Shown here piece by piece: positions 47,916-57,786 of a stretch of 64,000 nucleotides of DNA (position 1 is the stretch's first letter; the number at the start of each line of letters is the position of its first letter). The position numbers and the translations under genes are program-made. Where the stretch lies: NCBI RefSeq assembly GCF_900100275.1, contig NZ_FNET01000005.1:62001-126000 (forward strand). The letters run 5' to 3'. A model generated the notes under the pieces. The model did not search any database and was not told the DNA's origin. It saw only the letters and a list, made by a program, of their open reading frames with translations. This stretch comes from Lentzea albidocapillata subsp. violacea. Lineage in GTDB: Bacteria > Actinomycetota > Actinomycetes > Mycobacteriales > Pseudonocardiaceae.

Positions 47916-48643
47916 AGGTACGAACCGGGGGTGTGGCCGAGCGAGCGGCGGAAGACGTCGATGAACGCGCTCGCGGTGGCGAATCCGCACTGCAGGGCGA
48001 CGGCGGTGACGGGCTGGCCCTCGGCGAGCAGGCGCAGGGCGTGGTAGAGCCGCACCTGCGTGCGCCATTGGGGGAAGGACATGCCCATCTCGTCGCGGAA
48101 CAGCCTGGTCAGCGTCCTGCTACTCGCGCCTGCCGTGCGGCCGAGCGCTTCGAGACCGCGTGTGTCCGAGGGGTCGGTCTCGAGCGTCGCGCAGACCGCC
48201 GCGAGCCTGGGGTCGTGGGCGGCGGGGACGCGCACCGGTCGTTCGGAGGCGGTGGCCAGTTGGTCGAGCAGTACCGCGCGCATTCGTTTGCCCGCAGGAG
48301 TTTCTCGGTCGGTGAGCTCTGTGTAGGCGATGAGCAGTTCACGCAGCAGAGGGGAGACGGCGAGTGCCGTCGGCTCGTGGAGCTTCAGCGGGTTCTGTGT
48401 GAGTCCGAGGAAATGCAGCCGTGTGACGCCGTACGCGCGATGTGAGTGCACGGCGCCGGACGGGATCCACAACGCACGGTGCGCGGGCGCGATCCAGCGT
48501 GACGTCTCCGTGTGCACGGCCACGACGCCACGGCTGGCGTAGACGATCTGGTGCTCGTCGTGCCAGTGCGCGGTGACGCCACCGGCGGCCGCCAGGTCGC
48601 GGCTTGTGGTCGGCGCCGCCGGTAGATGGCGAGAATTCGACAT
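47912..48643 (-). CDS. AraC family transcriptional regulator
   Basis: 243 residues: an N-terminal cupin domain (VTAHWHDEHQIVYASRGVVAVHTETSRWIAPAHRALWIPSGAVHSHRAYG) and a C-terminal double HTH (LEALGRTAGASSRTLTRLFRDEMGMSFPQWRTQVRLYHALRLLAEG and VALQCGFATASAFIDVFRRSLGHTPGSYL). Divergent from an MFS exporter gene 54 bases away, whose expression it probably controls. Confidence 0.9.
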   Translation of the reverse strand: MSNSRHLPAAPTTSRDLAAAGGVTAHWHDEHQIVYASRGVVAVHTETSRWIAPAHRALWIPSGAVHSHRAYGVTRLHFLGLTQNPLKLHEPTALAVSPLLRELLIAYTELTDRETPAGKRMRAVLLDQLATASERPVRVPAAHDPRLAAVCATLETDPSDTRGLEALGRTAGASSRTLTRLFRDEMGMSFPQWRTQVRLYHALRLLAEGQPVTAVALQCGFATASAFIDVFRRSLGHTPGSYL

Positions 48644-48697
48644 AGATCGGCAGAATATCGGAATCGCGAACGCGCTGGCGGGCGCGACGATCACCGC

Positions 48698-49831
48698 GTG
48701 GACAACTCTCGCCGGCGGATGTCGGTCCTGGTCGCCGGGCACGCGGTGAACGACCTCTACCAGGGCGCCGTGCCGGCCGTCGTGCCGTTCCTGGTACTCG
48801 AACGCGACTACAGCTACGTCGCGGCGGCCGGCATCACGGTCGCCGCGACGTTGCTGTCGTCGGTCGTGCAGCCGCTGTTCGGGGTGTTGACCGACCGGCG
48901 GCCCATGCCGTGGCTGGTTCCGCTCGGCATGGTTCTCGCCGGCGTGGGCATCGGGTTGTCCGGCCTGAGCGACTCGTACCTGCTGACGTGGCTCGCGATC
49001 GCGTTGTCGGGCCTCGGTGTCGCCGCGTACCACCCCGAAGCCGCCCGTCTCGCGCGTCGCGTCGCGCAGGACAGCCATGTCGGCATGAGCTGGTTCGCGG
49101 TGGGCGGCAACGTCGGGTTCGCCCTGGGCCCTGTGCTCGTCACACCGGTGCTGGCGTTCGGCGGGCTCGCGTGGAGTCCGTTGCTCGCGGTTCCCGCGCT
49201 GGTGGGAGGCGCGTTGACGACGGTGGCGCTGCGAGGGGTGCAGGGCGCTGCCGCGGCGGGCCAGGTTTCGGTGGGCCGTGACGACTGGGGCCAGTTCAGC
49301 AGGCTGACGGTGGTGATCGTCGCGCGTTCGATGGTGACGTTCGGGCTCGGCACGTTCCTCGCGATCTGGGTGACCGGCCGCGTCGGCGGCGGCCCGGCGG
49401 CCGGAGCGGCGGCGCTGGTCGTGCTGTTCGGAGCCGGTGCCGCTAGCACGTTGCTCGGCGGCGTGCTGGCCGGACGGTTCGGGCGCGTGCGTGTCCTTCA
49501 GGTGTCCTATGCGGTCGCGGTGCCGGCGGTCGCCGGTGTCGCGTTGGTGCCCGGTCCGGCCGTGTACCTGATGGTGGCGTTCACGGCCGTGGCGCTGTAC
49601 GTGCCGTTCTCGTTGCACGTCACTCTCGGCCAGGACTACCTGCCCAACCGCCTCGGCACCGCCGGCGGCGTCACGCTCGGCCTCGCGGTCAGCATCGGCG
49701 GCCTGGGCTCTCCGGTCGTCGGCGCCATCGCGGGCGTGTGGAACCTCCAGTGGGGCCTGCTGTCTCTCGTAGTGCTGCCCATCGTCGCGTGGGTGGCAGC
49801 ACGCGGCTTGCGCTCGCCCGTGCGCGTCTAG
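48698..49831 (+). CDS. MFS transporter, fosmidomycin-resistance (Fsr) type
   Basis: 377 residues from GTG 48698, about 11-12 membrane helices. VLVAGHAVNDLYQGAVPAVVPFLV, SSVVQPLFGVLTDRRPMPWLVPLG and GLGVAAYHPEAARLARR are the family hallmarks. Fsr-type proteins export small drugs with proton exchange. The AraC regulator lies divergently upstream. Actual substrate unknown. Confidence 0.88.
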   Translation: MDNSRRRMSVLVAGHAVNDLYQGAVPAVVPFLVLERDYSYVAAAGITVAATLLSSVVQPLFGVLTDRRPMPWLVPLGMVLAGVGIGLSGLSDSYLLTWLAIALSGLGVAAYHPEAARLARRVAQDSHVGMSWFAVGGNVGFALGPVLVTPVLAFGGLAWSPLLAVPALVGGALTTVALRGVQGAAAAGQVSVGRDDWGQFSRLTVVIVARSMVTFGLGTFLAIWVTGRVGGGPAAGAAALVVLFGAGAASTLLGGVLAGRFGRVRVLQVSYAVAVPAVAGVALVPGPAVYLMVAFTAVALYVPFSLHVTLGQDYLPNRLGTAGGVTLGLAVSIGGLGSPVVGAIAGVWNLQWGLLSLVVLPIVAWVAARGLRSPVRV

Positions 49832-49871
49832 CTCGATGCGCGCTCTAGCTCGTGTGACTACCGTGGAGCGC

Positions 49872-50732
49872 GTGCGAGTGGCGACCTGGAACGTGAACTC
49901 CGTCAAGCAACGCGTGCCCCGCCTGCTGCCGTGGCTGGACCAACGGCAGCCGGACGTCGTGTGCCTGCAGGAGACCAAGCTGGCCGACGACGCCTTCACC
50001 ACGCTGCTGAGCGACGCCCTGAAGGAACGCGGCTACGAGTTCGCCCTGTTCGGCGAAACGCAGTGGAACGGCGTGGCCATCCTCTCCCGCGTGGGCCTGG
50101 ACGACGTCGCAGTAGGCGTAGCCGGTGCACCGGGCTTCCCGCACGTAGAGGCTCGTGCCGTAGCCGCAACGTGCGGCGGCGTGCGCGTCCATTCGCTGTA
50201 CGTGCCGAACGGCCGTGAGCCGGAGTCGGACCACTACAAGTACAAGCTGGAGTGGTTGGCAGCACTGCGCGACGTGCTGGAGGCTGGCCCTTCGGACGCG
50301 CTGGTGTGCGGCGACATCAACATCGCGCCCACCGACGCCGACCTGTTCGACCCCGAGGCCTACATCGGCCAGACCCACGTCACCGAACCCGAACGCGCCG
50401 CATTGCAGGCCATCGAAGCGTTGGGGTTCCACGACGTCGTGCGCGACCGATGGCCCACCGAGCGCATCTTCAGCTACTGGGACTACCGGGCCGGCATGTT
50501 CCACCGCGACCTCGGCATGCGGATCGACCTGATCCTCGCGTCCAGCTCCGTCGCGCCACGGGCCAAGGCCGCGTGGATCGACCGGCACGCACGCAAGGGG
50601 ACCGGGCCCAGCGATCACGCGCCGGTGATCGTGGACCTGGACGAGGCGCCGGACGGGGACATCGGGCCCGTGGTGCCGCCGCCTTCGTCGCCGGGCGCGA
50701 AGAAGAAGGTCAAGCTCCCGCAGGCGAAGTGA
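49872..50732 (+). CDS. xth: exodeoxyribonuclease III
   Basis: 286 residues from GTG 49872. VATWNVNSVKQRVPRLLPWL, DVVCLQETKL (metal-binding glutamate), VPNGREP, CGDINIAPTDADLFDP and GPSDHAPVIVDLD (catalytic aspartate-histidine) are the ExoIII signature. Acts in base-excision repair as AP endonuclease and 3'-5' exonuclease. The last 30 residues are a lysine/proline tail. Overlaps the end of the convergent sensor kinase by 23 bases. Confidence 0.95.
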   Translation: MRVATWNVNSVKQRVPRLLPWLDQRQPDVVCLQETKLADDAFTTLLSDALKERGYEFALFGETQWNGVAILSRVGLDDVAVGVAGAPGFPHVEARAVAATCGGVRVHSLYVPNGREPESDHYKYKLEWLAALRDVLEAGPSDALVCGDINIAPTDADLFDPEAYIGQTHVTEPERAALQAIEALGFHDVVRDRWPTERIFSYWDYRAGMFHRDLGMRIDLILASSSVAPRAKAAWIDRHARKGTGPSDHAPVIVDLDEAPDGDIGPVVPPPSSPGAKKKVKLPQAK

Positions 50733-52016
50733 CCGGCTGCAGTGTCACGGTGAACGCCGCCCCGCCCTCCGCCGCCGGCCCCGCCACGATCGTCCCGCCC
50801 ATCCGCGTCACCAGCCCGTGCACCAGCGCAAGCCCCACGCCGGTCCCGACCGGTCGCGAATCCTGGTACCGCGCGTGCAGCACCCCGCGGTCGAACGCCA
50901 CGGGGTAGTCCTCGGAGGCGAGACCGGGGCCGCCGTCCCGCACCTGAAGGACGGTGGACAGGGCGAGCACGACCGGGCGGCCGGCGGGTGTGACGCGCAG
51001 GGCGTTCTCCAGCAGGCCGTCGATGACCTGGCGCAGGCGGCGTGCGTCCGCCCGCACCACCGGCGAGGACGTGACTTCCAGCGCGAAGTGCACTCCGCGG
51101 GCGTGGCAGCGGGCGTGCCAGACCTCGGCGGCCGAGCGCACCACCGGTTCCAGGGAGATGGCCGCCAGGTCCAGGCGGAAGTCGTCGGCGCCGAGGCGGG
51201 CGAGGTCGAGCAGGTCGGTGACCAGGCGGTCCAGGCGGCGGGACTCCTCCAGGATCACGGTGCCCACCGGGGCCACCTGCGTGCCCGAGACCACGCCGTC
51301 CGCCAGGGACTCGGCGAAGCCCGTGACGGCGGTGAGGGGTGTACGCAGTTCGTGGGAGACGGAGAGCAGGAAGTCGCGCTGGCGGGATTCGCTGCGCTGC
51401 AACGCGTCCGCCAGGGAGTTCACCGCCTGGCTCACCTCCGCCAGTTCGTGGGGGCCGGAGACGGGGACTCTGAGGTCACGGCGGCCCGCGCTCATCGAGT
51501 GGGCGACTGAGGCGACCCGGCGCAGCGGGCGGGCCAGGAAGGTACCCAGGGCCAGGCCTGCCAGGCAGGCGACGGCCAGGCCTATGCCGAGGGCGCCGAG
51601 GATGTTGCGCACCAGTGTGCGGTAGGTGCCGCTGGTCTCGGTCTCCTGGACCAGGGCGAAGCCGCCCGCCCCCGACGGACGGGCTTCCACGTTCAGCCGG
51701 CCGCTCACCCCGGACACAGCAGAACCCGACAGCACCTCGCGGTAGTCCACCGCGCGCACCGCTCGGACGGCGGCCCGGTCGCCGGTGACCTCGCCGGACG
51801 CGGTGATCCGGACGATCGCGATGTCCTGGCCCTCCAGGATCTGCTCGACCCGGTTGTTCGAGATCTGGCCCGCCACCACGTCGGCCTGGGAGCGCAGGAA
51901 CTCGCGGCTCACCTGTTGTGAGGTCGAGAGCACCTGGCGGATCGACACGAAGCCCGCCACGGTCACGGCCACGAACGCGACTCCGAGGCACAGCAACGCT
52001 ATTCTGCCCGCGAGGT

Positions 52017-52020
<4 letters not shown>
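50710..52020 (-). CDS. two-component sensor histidine kinase
   Basis: 436 residues from GTG 52020, overlapping the response regulator stop (GTGA). Two membrane helices (residues about 4-26 and 145-168) enclose an extracellular sensor of about 120 residues; then HAMP, H-box LLSVSHELRTPLTAVTGFAES, N-box VIDGLLENALRVTPAG, G-boxes RDGGPGLAS and GTGVGLALVHGLV. Autophosphorylates and passes phosphate to the partner at 52017-52688. Two exported proteins lie upstream in the operon and could feed signals. Confidence 0.93.
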
Positions 52021-52688
<668 letters not shown>

Positions 52689-52692
52689 GCGT

Positions 52693-52824
52693 TCACCCCG
52701 GCTGGTTGATGTCCGACTCGATGCTGTTCAGCGTTGATTCCACATCATCGAGGTCCGGCACCGGCTCCTCGCCCCGGCACGCCGTCAGGGCGAACAGCAG
52801 TACGGCCGCGGCGACCCATCTCAC
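52693..52824 (-). CDS. small lipoprotein (43 aa)
   Basis: GTG 52824 overlaps the preceding stop. VRWVAAAVLLFALTACRGEE is a lipoprotein signal with lipobox LTAC; the mature part is only about 28 acidic residues (PVPDLDDVESTLNSIESDIN). Four bases before the response regulator gene. A surface-exposed accessory of the two-component system is plausible; a lipoprotein of this size is rare. Confidence 0.65.
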   Translation of the reverse strand: MRWVAAAVLLFALTACRGEEPVPDLDDVESTLNSIESDINQPG

Positions 52825-53183
52825 TTCGACCCGCAGTGCTCGGACTTGAACTCGGCGACGCGCTCGCCGGCCTTCGCCAGCTTCACGAGCTGTGCGTCCC
52901 GCAGCTTCAGCCGCGCGTCGAGCACGTCCGCGCGCGCCGTGTTGCCGGCCTTGCGGGCGTCCGCGGCCTTCTGCTCGATCCACTTCTTCGAGCCGAGCGT
53001 CTCCGCGCTGCCGTTGATCCTGTCGGTCAGCGCCCTGACCTTGGCCTCGACGCGTGGGACGCGGTTCGAGCAGATCTGCCGCACCTTCTCCGGGCTGATC
53101 GTGATCGGTTCCTGCGCCGCCGCGGTCCCCGCGCCCAGCAACAGCATTCCCACCACGAGCCCACCGATTCGCGAAATGTTCAT
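52821..53183 (-). CDS. secreted helical protein (120 aa)
   Basis: Signal peptide MNISRIGGLVVGMLLLGAGTAAA followed by about 97 residues, mostly helical, with two cysteines (QICSNRVPRVE and SEHCGSK) that could form a disulphide joining the ends of a helical bundle. First gene of the operon with the lipoprotein, response regulator and kinase, so it may be a periplasmic/extracytoplasmic modulator of the sensor. Confidence 0.75.
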   Translation of the reverse strand: MNISRIGGLVVGMLLLGAGTAAAQEPITISPEKVRQICSNRVPRVEAKVRALTDRINGSAETLGSKKWIEQKAADARKAGNTARADVLDARLKLRDAQLVKLAKAGERVAEFKSEHCGSK

Positions 53184-53247
53184 GGCACAGAACGATGACC
53201 GGCCATGGTCAGAACGAGGTCCGCCGAATGTTCGGGTTCCGCAAAGA

Positions 53248-54120
53248 TCAACGCAGGGTTATCCCGCGCACGGCCGCCGCCTGCGCCATCGGGCGTATCC
53301 GGTCCCACACCCGCTCCGACTTCAGCTCCTCCGCCGCGCGCACCGCCCGCGTCCCCACGGCCTGGCCCTCGTCGAAGTCGCCGTCGAGGAAGTGGCACGT
53401 GGCCAGCGAGATCAGGCAGAACGTCCGGCTGCGCGCCATCGCCGGGCCGAAGTTCTCGATCGCCGAACGCAACGCGGGGATCGCGGCACGGGTGTCGCCG
53501 AGCTCGGTGTGGATCGTGCCGGTCATCGCCGTCAGGTCGGTCTCGTCGTGGAACCGCGCCCAGTCGGGCACGTGTGCCAGATCCGCGGACGCGAACGAGT
53601 CCTGCGCTTTCCCCAACGCTCGCAACGCCTCGGCGGAACGGGCCTGGTGCGCGTACGCCCACGCCTCGTTCGCGTACATGATGCTCGCCGCCAGCGGCGC
53701 GAAGGCGCCCCTCTGGAAGTAAGCCAGCGCATCGCCCGGTGCGCCGTGATGGAGATGCACGCGCCCACGCCGATAAACGATGTTGGTAGTGAGGTCTTCG
53801 TCGTGACGCGCGAAGTCCAGCGCACGGTCGAAATGGTGGTACGCCGCCCCGACCTGACCGCTGTCGAACGACGTCCACCCGGCCAGGTTGTGCAGATCCG
53901 CGACCGCGGACAACAGGCGCGCCCGCACCCCGTCCGAAGCTTCGGCGGCCAGCAGCTGCTGCGCCCAGTAGATCCGCACCACCACGGCGTCACGGCACGC
54001 CCCTCCGCCGTACTGGTAGTCCACCGAACGCAGCGAACGGGTCTGCGACTCCAGTTGCTCCACATCGCTCGCACCGATGCGGCTGGAGTGCGGGGGAGGG
54101 AAGTACGCAGGATCCGCCAT
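53248..54120 (-). CDS. TPR-like regulatory protein
   Basis: 290 residues from ATG 54120 (GAGGTG six bases ahead). Helical repeats of the TPR sort are visible, for example LHNLAGWTSFDSGQVGAAYHHFDRALDFA and TNIVYRRGRVHLHHGAPGDALAYFQRG. It closely resembles the protein at 61969-62928 (same YGGG-CRDA and NLAGW-SFD landmarks), so the window has two paralogues. They look like the C-terminal part of actinomycete XRE-TPR regulators without the HTH. Confidence 0.8.
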   Translation of the reverse strand: MADPAYFPPPHSSRIGASDVEQLESQTRSLRSVDYQYGGGACRDAVVVRIYWAQQLLAAEASDGVRARLLSAVADLHNLAGWTSFDSGQVGAAYHHFDRALDFARHDEDLTTNIVYRRGRVHLHHGAPGDALAYFQRGAFAPLAASIMYANEAWAYAHQARSAEALRALGKAQDSFASADLAHVPDWARFHDETDLTAMTGTIHTELGDTRAAIPALRSAIENFGPAMARSRTFCLISLATCHFLDGDFDEGQAVGTRAVRAAEELKSERVWDRIRPMAQAAAVRGITLR

Positions 54121-54276
54121 GGAGTACACCTCTGCGCCGCCGTTGGGTTCCGAGGGTAGGGCGCGCAGGTCCGGCTGAGAAGAGGTCCCGTGTCACCTGG
54201 AATTGTCCGGAGGTGGCGGTTAAGCAGGTAGTAATGCGGGTAGGCAGGACGAAAATCCAGGGAGCAGGATCTGTTC

Positions 54277-54522
54277 ATGAGGCGACGCGCGCACCTGCGG
54301 CTGGTGACCTCCTCCGAGACAGAGGACACGACGCTGACAGCGGTCCTCAAGGCCGAGGACCTGGCCGAGGAACTGGGCCTCGACCCCTGCTCACGGGTGA
54401 CGTGCGCCCTGCATCGCTGCTGGCTGCACCAGTGTGTCGGCTCGTCGGAGGCGGCGGCGGACCGCCAGGTCCTCAGGGCCTACCGCACCAGCGTCGCGGC
54501 GACGCTGGCCCACTGCCAGTAG
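54277..54522 (+). CDS. small cysteine-containing protein (81 aa)
   Basis: A basic N-terminus (MRRRAHLRLVTSSETED) precedes a helical acidic part and CSRVTCALHRCWLHQCVG, in which four cysteines with spacings of 4, 4 and 4 residues could bind a metal or cluster. WhiB proteins have a different spacing. No family recognised. Divergent from the TPR gene. Confidence 0.6.
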   Translation: MRRRAHLRLVTSSETEDTTLTAVLKAEDLAEELGLDPCSRVTCALHRCWLHQCVGSSEAAADRQVLRAYRTSVAATLAHCQ

Positions 54523-54550
54523 GACCGCCACTCAGAACGACCCGGAAGCG

Positions 54551-55327
54551 TTAAGTCTGATGGGTGAAGGCGGCAGTCTCCGGAAAGTGGATCGGAGGCC
54601 GCTGGCTGTCCTGAGGCACGTCGAGCACCGACCAGATGACGTGCCGTCCGGCCCCGGCCGGCGTCTCGCCCATCGTGAAGTTGCACACGGCGATGGACGC
54701 GACGTTGTGCCGCATGATGTGCCACTGCTTGAGGTCGAAGCGTGCGGTCGTGCGTACGGCCACGGACAACTTGTTCCCACGCATGCGCAGCAGCAGCGCG
54801 AGAGGGCTGTCGTCCTCGATGTGCGACACGAGCTCGACGGCCACCTGAGGTGCGACGTCGAGCATCGACTGGATGCCCCACCGCTCACAGGCGCGTTCGG
54901 TGATCCGCTCGGCCACGTGGGGCAGGCAGCGGCACGTCGGCAGCGGCGCGTCCACCCGGTCCTCGTGCTTGAGCCGCTCGACCGCGGCCACCGCGGCGGA
55001 GGTCGTCGAGTACATCGGGATGTGCCGGGGGAGCCCGCGCGACTCCAGCGTGGAGCGCAGCTGGTGATCACTGACGACGATGCTCAGCGAGATGCCCGGC
55101 CAGCGCACCGCGGACAGCCACACGACGTCGAACAGCACGAGCAGCGCGGGGGACTCGGCGACGAGCTCGTCCAGCTCCACCACGACTCCGACGAGCTCCT
55201 TGGTGGCGTGGTCGAGCAACACGTCCTGCGCGCGCATGTACGTCGCCCAGTCGAGCCGTCCGCTGAACCGGACGACGAGTACGCCGTTCTGCTCCCGGAC
55301 GTCGACCTCGAGGCTGTCACCGGCCAT
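54551..55327 (-). CDS. STAS-domain protein with degenerate kinase-like C-terminus
   Basis: 258 residues from ATG 55327. The N-terminal ~100 residues are a STAS domain (LEVDVREQNGVLVVRFSGRLDWATYMRAQDVLL...VVVELDELVAESPALLVLFDVVWLS) as in anti-sigma-factor antagonists; the expected phospho-serine is at VAESPALL. The C-terminal ~130 residues (CERWGIQSMLDVAPQVAVELVSHIEDD...LLLRMRGNKLSVAVR) resemble a degenerate GHKL/anti-sigma ATPase with E-x(3)-H instead of the N-box asparagine. A fusion of partner-switch modules; target unknown. Confidence 0.75.
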   Translation of the reverse strand: MAGDSLEVDVREQNGVLVVRFSGRLDWATYMRAQDVLLDHATKELVGVVVELDELVAESPALLVLFDVVWLSAVRWPGISLSIVVSDHQLRSTLESRGLPRHIPMYSTTSAAVAAVERLKHEDRVDAPLPTCRCLPHVAERITERACERWGIQSMLDVAPQVAVELVSHIEDDSPLALLLRMRGNKLSVAVRTTARFDLKQWHIMRHNVASIAVCNFTMGETPAGAGRHVIWSVLDVPQDSQRPPIHFPETAAFTHQT

Positions 55328-55479
55328 GATCCGTCCCCTCCCGCGGCCACGTCTCCCCAAGCCTTCAAGACTGGCGAGGTGACCGCATGCGCCCTAGGGG
55401 GTAACTACCCGTGTTTCAGCGTTGGTACCTCCGGGGGACCGCATTGCAGCGGGAGATCGAGCAGACCTAGGGTGCCGCT

Positions 55480-57747
55480 GTGGGCGGTTCGCTTTACCCA
55501 GGTCGCAAAGGCAATTTGCCTGCTGACACAACTACTTTCGTCGGCCGCAAGCACGACGTCGCCGAAGTGAGGAGGCTGCTGTCCGAGTCGCGCCTCGTCA
55601 CTCTGACGGGTGTCGGTGGCGTGGGCAAGACGCGGCTGGCGTTGCGTGCTGCCGCCGAGACGAGCAGGGCGTTCCGCGACGGGGTGTGGTTCGTCGACCT
55701 GGGCGGTGTCACCGACCCGGAACTGGTCGTGCACACGGTTCTGGGACAGCTGGGCGTCCACGACGACACCGTCCGCATGCACCGCACCGTCCTGGTGGAA
55801 CACCTGCGCGACCGGCAGATGCTGATCGTCCTGGACAACTGCGAGCACGTCATCGCGGCGGCCGCCGGTCTCGTGGACGCGCTGCTGCGCGGGGTCCCCG
55901 GCCTGCGCGTGCTCGCCACCAGCCGCGAACGCCTGGGCGTCGACGGCGAACACCTCTGGCAGGTCGCGCCCCTGCCGCAGGACCCGGCGGTGGCGTTGTT
56001 CGCCGAACGGGCCGTCGCCGTCGACCCCGGCTTCGTCCTCGACACGCGCAACCACGAGCAGGTCAGCCAGATCTGCGCGCTGCTGGGTGGCATCCCCCTG
56101 GCCATCGAACTGGCGGCCGTGCGCCTGCGCGTGCTCGGCCTTGACCACCTGTCGTCCAGATTGGACAACACCTTCCGGGTGCTCGCGGACGGCAAGCGCG
56201 GCGGCGATCCCCGCCACCAGACGCTGCACGCCGCGGTGGACTGGAGCTTTCACCTGTGCACGCGGTCCGAGCAGATCCTGTGGGCGCGGGCGTCGGTGTT
56301 CTCCGGCACGTTCGACCTGGAGGCCGCGGAACGCGTCTGCTCCGGCGACAGCGTCCCGCCCGAGGAGGTCATGCACTCGCTGATGGGCCTGGTCGACAAG
56401 TCCGTCGTGGTGGCCGAGCAGCAGCCGTCCGGCACCCGCTTCCGGCTGCTGGAGCCGTTGCGCCAGTACGGCCTGGGGAAGCTGCGCGACGCCGGCCGTG
56501 AACAGGTGATGCGCGAACGGCACCGCGACCACTTCATCGAGTGGGCCGAGCGCCGCGAACAGGAGTGGTTCGGGCCGGCCCAGCCGCAGATCTTCGCGCT
56601 CACGCGTCTGGAGCAGGGGAATCTGCGGTCCGCCCTGGACTTCGGCTTCGACCACGGCGGCGACCACTGCGTGCACCTGGCGAGCACGCTGTGGTTCTAC
56701 TGGGCGGGCTGCGGCATGCTCGGGGAGGGCCGCCACTGGCTCGACCGCGCCGTGGCGAGCGCGAAACCGGGCCCGCTGCGGGCCAAAGCGCTGTGGGTCA
56801 ACGGTTACGTCTCGACGTTGCAGGGCGACCTGCCCGCGTCGGTGCGGATGCTGGACGAGTGCCGCGAGTACGCCGTCGAGTCCGGCGACGGGTCCGCGCT
56901 CGCCTACGCGACCCACCGCATCGCCTGCACGCACCTGGTCGGCGACGACCTCGACCTCGCGGACAGCGGGTTCCAGGAGGCCATGCGCCTGTACCGGAGC
57001 CAGGGCACGGTCAACAGCCACACCATGCTCGCCGGCATCGAGCTCGCGATCTCGGCGACGTTCCGGCGCGACTTCGCGTCCGCCGAACGGCTCTGCGTCG
57101 AGGCCAAGGCCGTCGGCGAGGAGCACGGCGAACTGTGGGCGCAGGCCTACGCGATCTGGGTGCTGGCGTTGTGCGCGTGGGTCAGCGGCGACCTGGTCCG
57201 CGCCGACGTGCTCGGCCGCGAGTGCCTGCGGATCAAGCGCTCGTTCCACGACCTGCTGGGCATCGTGCTCGCGATCGAGCTGCTGGCCTGGATCTCCGCC
57301 TCGCAGGGCAACGCGGTGCGCGCGGCCACGTTGCTGGGCGCCACCAACGAGATCTGGCAGTCGGTGGGCTTTCCCATGTTCGGGTCGCGCTACTTCGGCA
57401 CGCCGCACGGCGAATGCGAGTCTGCGACGGTCTCCGCGCTCGGCGAGCAGGAGTTCCGGGCGGTGTTCCGCAAGGGCATGGACCTCGAACTGGACGACGC
57501 CGTCGCGTTCGCGATCGGCGAGGAACAGGCGCAGGACCCGGTGCCGGTCCTGGCCCTCACCCCGCTGACCCGGCGCGAGCAGCAGGTCGCCGACCTCATC
57601 GCCGGTGGCATGTCGAACAAGGAGATCGCGGCCAGGCTGGTGATCGCGCGGCGGACCGCGGAGGGGCACGTGGAGCGGATCCTGCAGAAGCTCGGCTTCA
57701 GCTCCCGCGCGCAGATCGCCACCTGGGTCACCGAACGCCGCGTCTAG
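55480..57747 (+). CDS. NB-ARC/TPR regulator with LuxR C-terminal domain
   Basis: 755 residues, GTG start. Walker A GVGGVGKTR near residue 50, Walker B LIVLDNCEH, sensor GLRVLATSRERLG and the winged region of AfsR/STAND ATPases; a helical TPR-like middle; C-terminal LuxR HTH LTRREQQVADLIAGGMSNKEIAARLVIARRTAEGHVERILQKLGF. STAND proteins switch on by nucleotide exchange; this group regulates antibiotic or stress genes in actinomycetes. Divergent from the STAS gene across 152 bases. Confidence 0.93.
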   Translation: MGGSLYPGRKGNLPADTTTFVGRKHDVAEVRRLLSESRLVTLTGVGGVGKTRLALRAAAETSRAFRDGVWFVDLGGVTDPELVVHTVLGQLGVHDDTVRMHRTVLVEHLRDRQMLIVLDNCEHVIAAAAGLVDALLRGVPGLRVLATSRERLGVDGEHLWQVAPLPQDPAVALFAERAVAVDPGFVLDTRNHEQVSQICALLGGIPLAIELAAVRLRVLGLDHLSSRLDNTFRVLADGKRGGDPRHQTLHAAVDWSFHLCTRSEQILWARASVFSGTFDLEAAERVCSGDSVPPEEVMHSLMGLVDKSVVVAEQQPSGTRFRLLEPLRQYGLGKLRDAGREQVMRERHRDHFIEWAERREQEWFGPAQPQIFALTRLEQGNLRSALDFGFDHGGDHCVHLASTLWFYWAGCGMLGEGRHWLDRAVASAKPGPLRAKALWVNGYVSTLQGDLPASVRMLDECREYAVESGDGSALAYATHRIACTHLVGDDLDLADSGFQEAMRLYRSQGTVNSHTMLAGIELAISATFRRDFASAERLCVEAKAVGEEHGELWAQAYAIWVLALCAWVSGDLVRADVLGRECLRIKRSFHDLLGIVLAIELLAWISASQGNAVRAATLLGATNEIWQSVGFPMFGSRYFGTPHGECESATVSALGEQEFRAVFRKGMDLELDDAVAFAIGEEQAQDPVPVLALTPLTRREQQVADLIAGGMSNKEIAARLVIARRTAEGHVERILQKLGFSSRAQIATWVTERRV

Positions 57748-57786
57748 CGCACGCGGGGAGCTTTCGTACTCCCAGAGGGGCCGCGT

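Noticed and set aside
47912-50002. 696-codon leftward frame
   Set aside because: Only its last 243 codons are the AraC regulator; the rest is antisense to the MFS gene.
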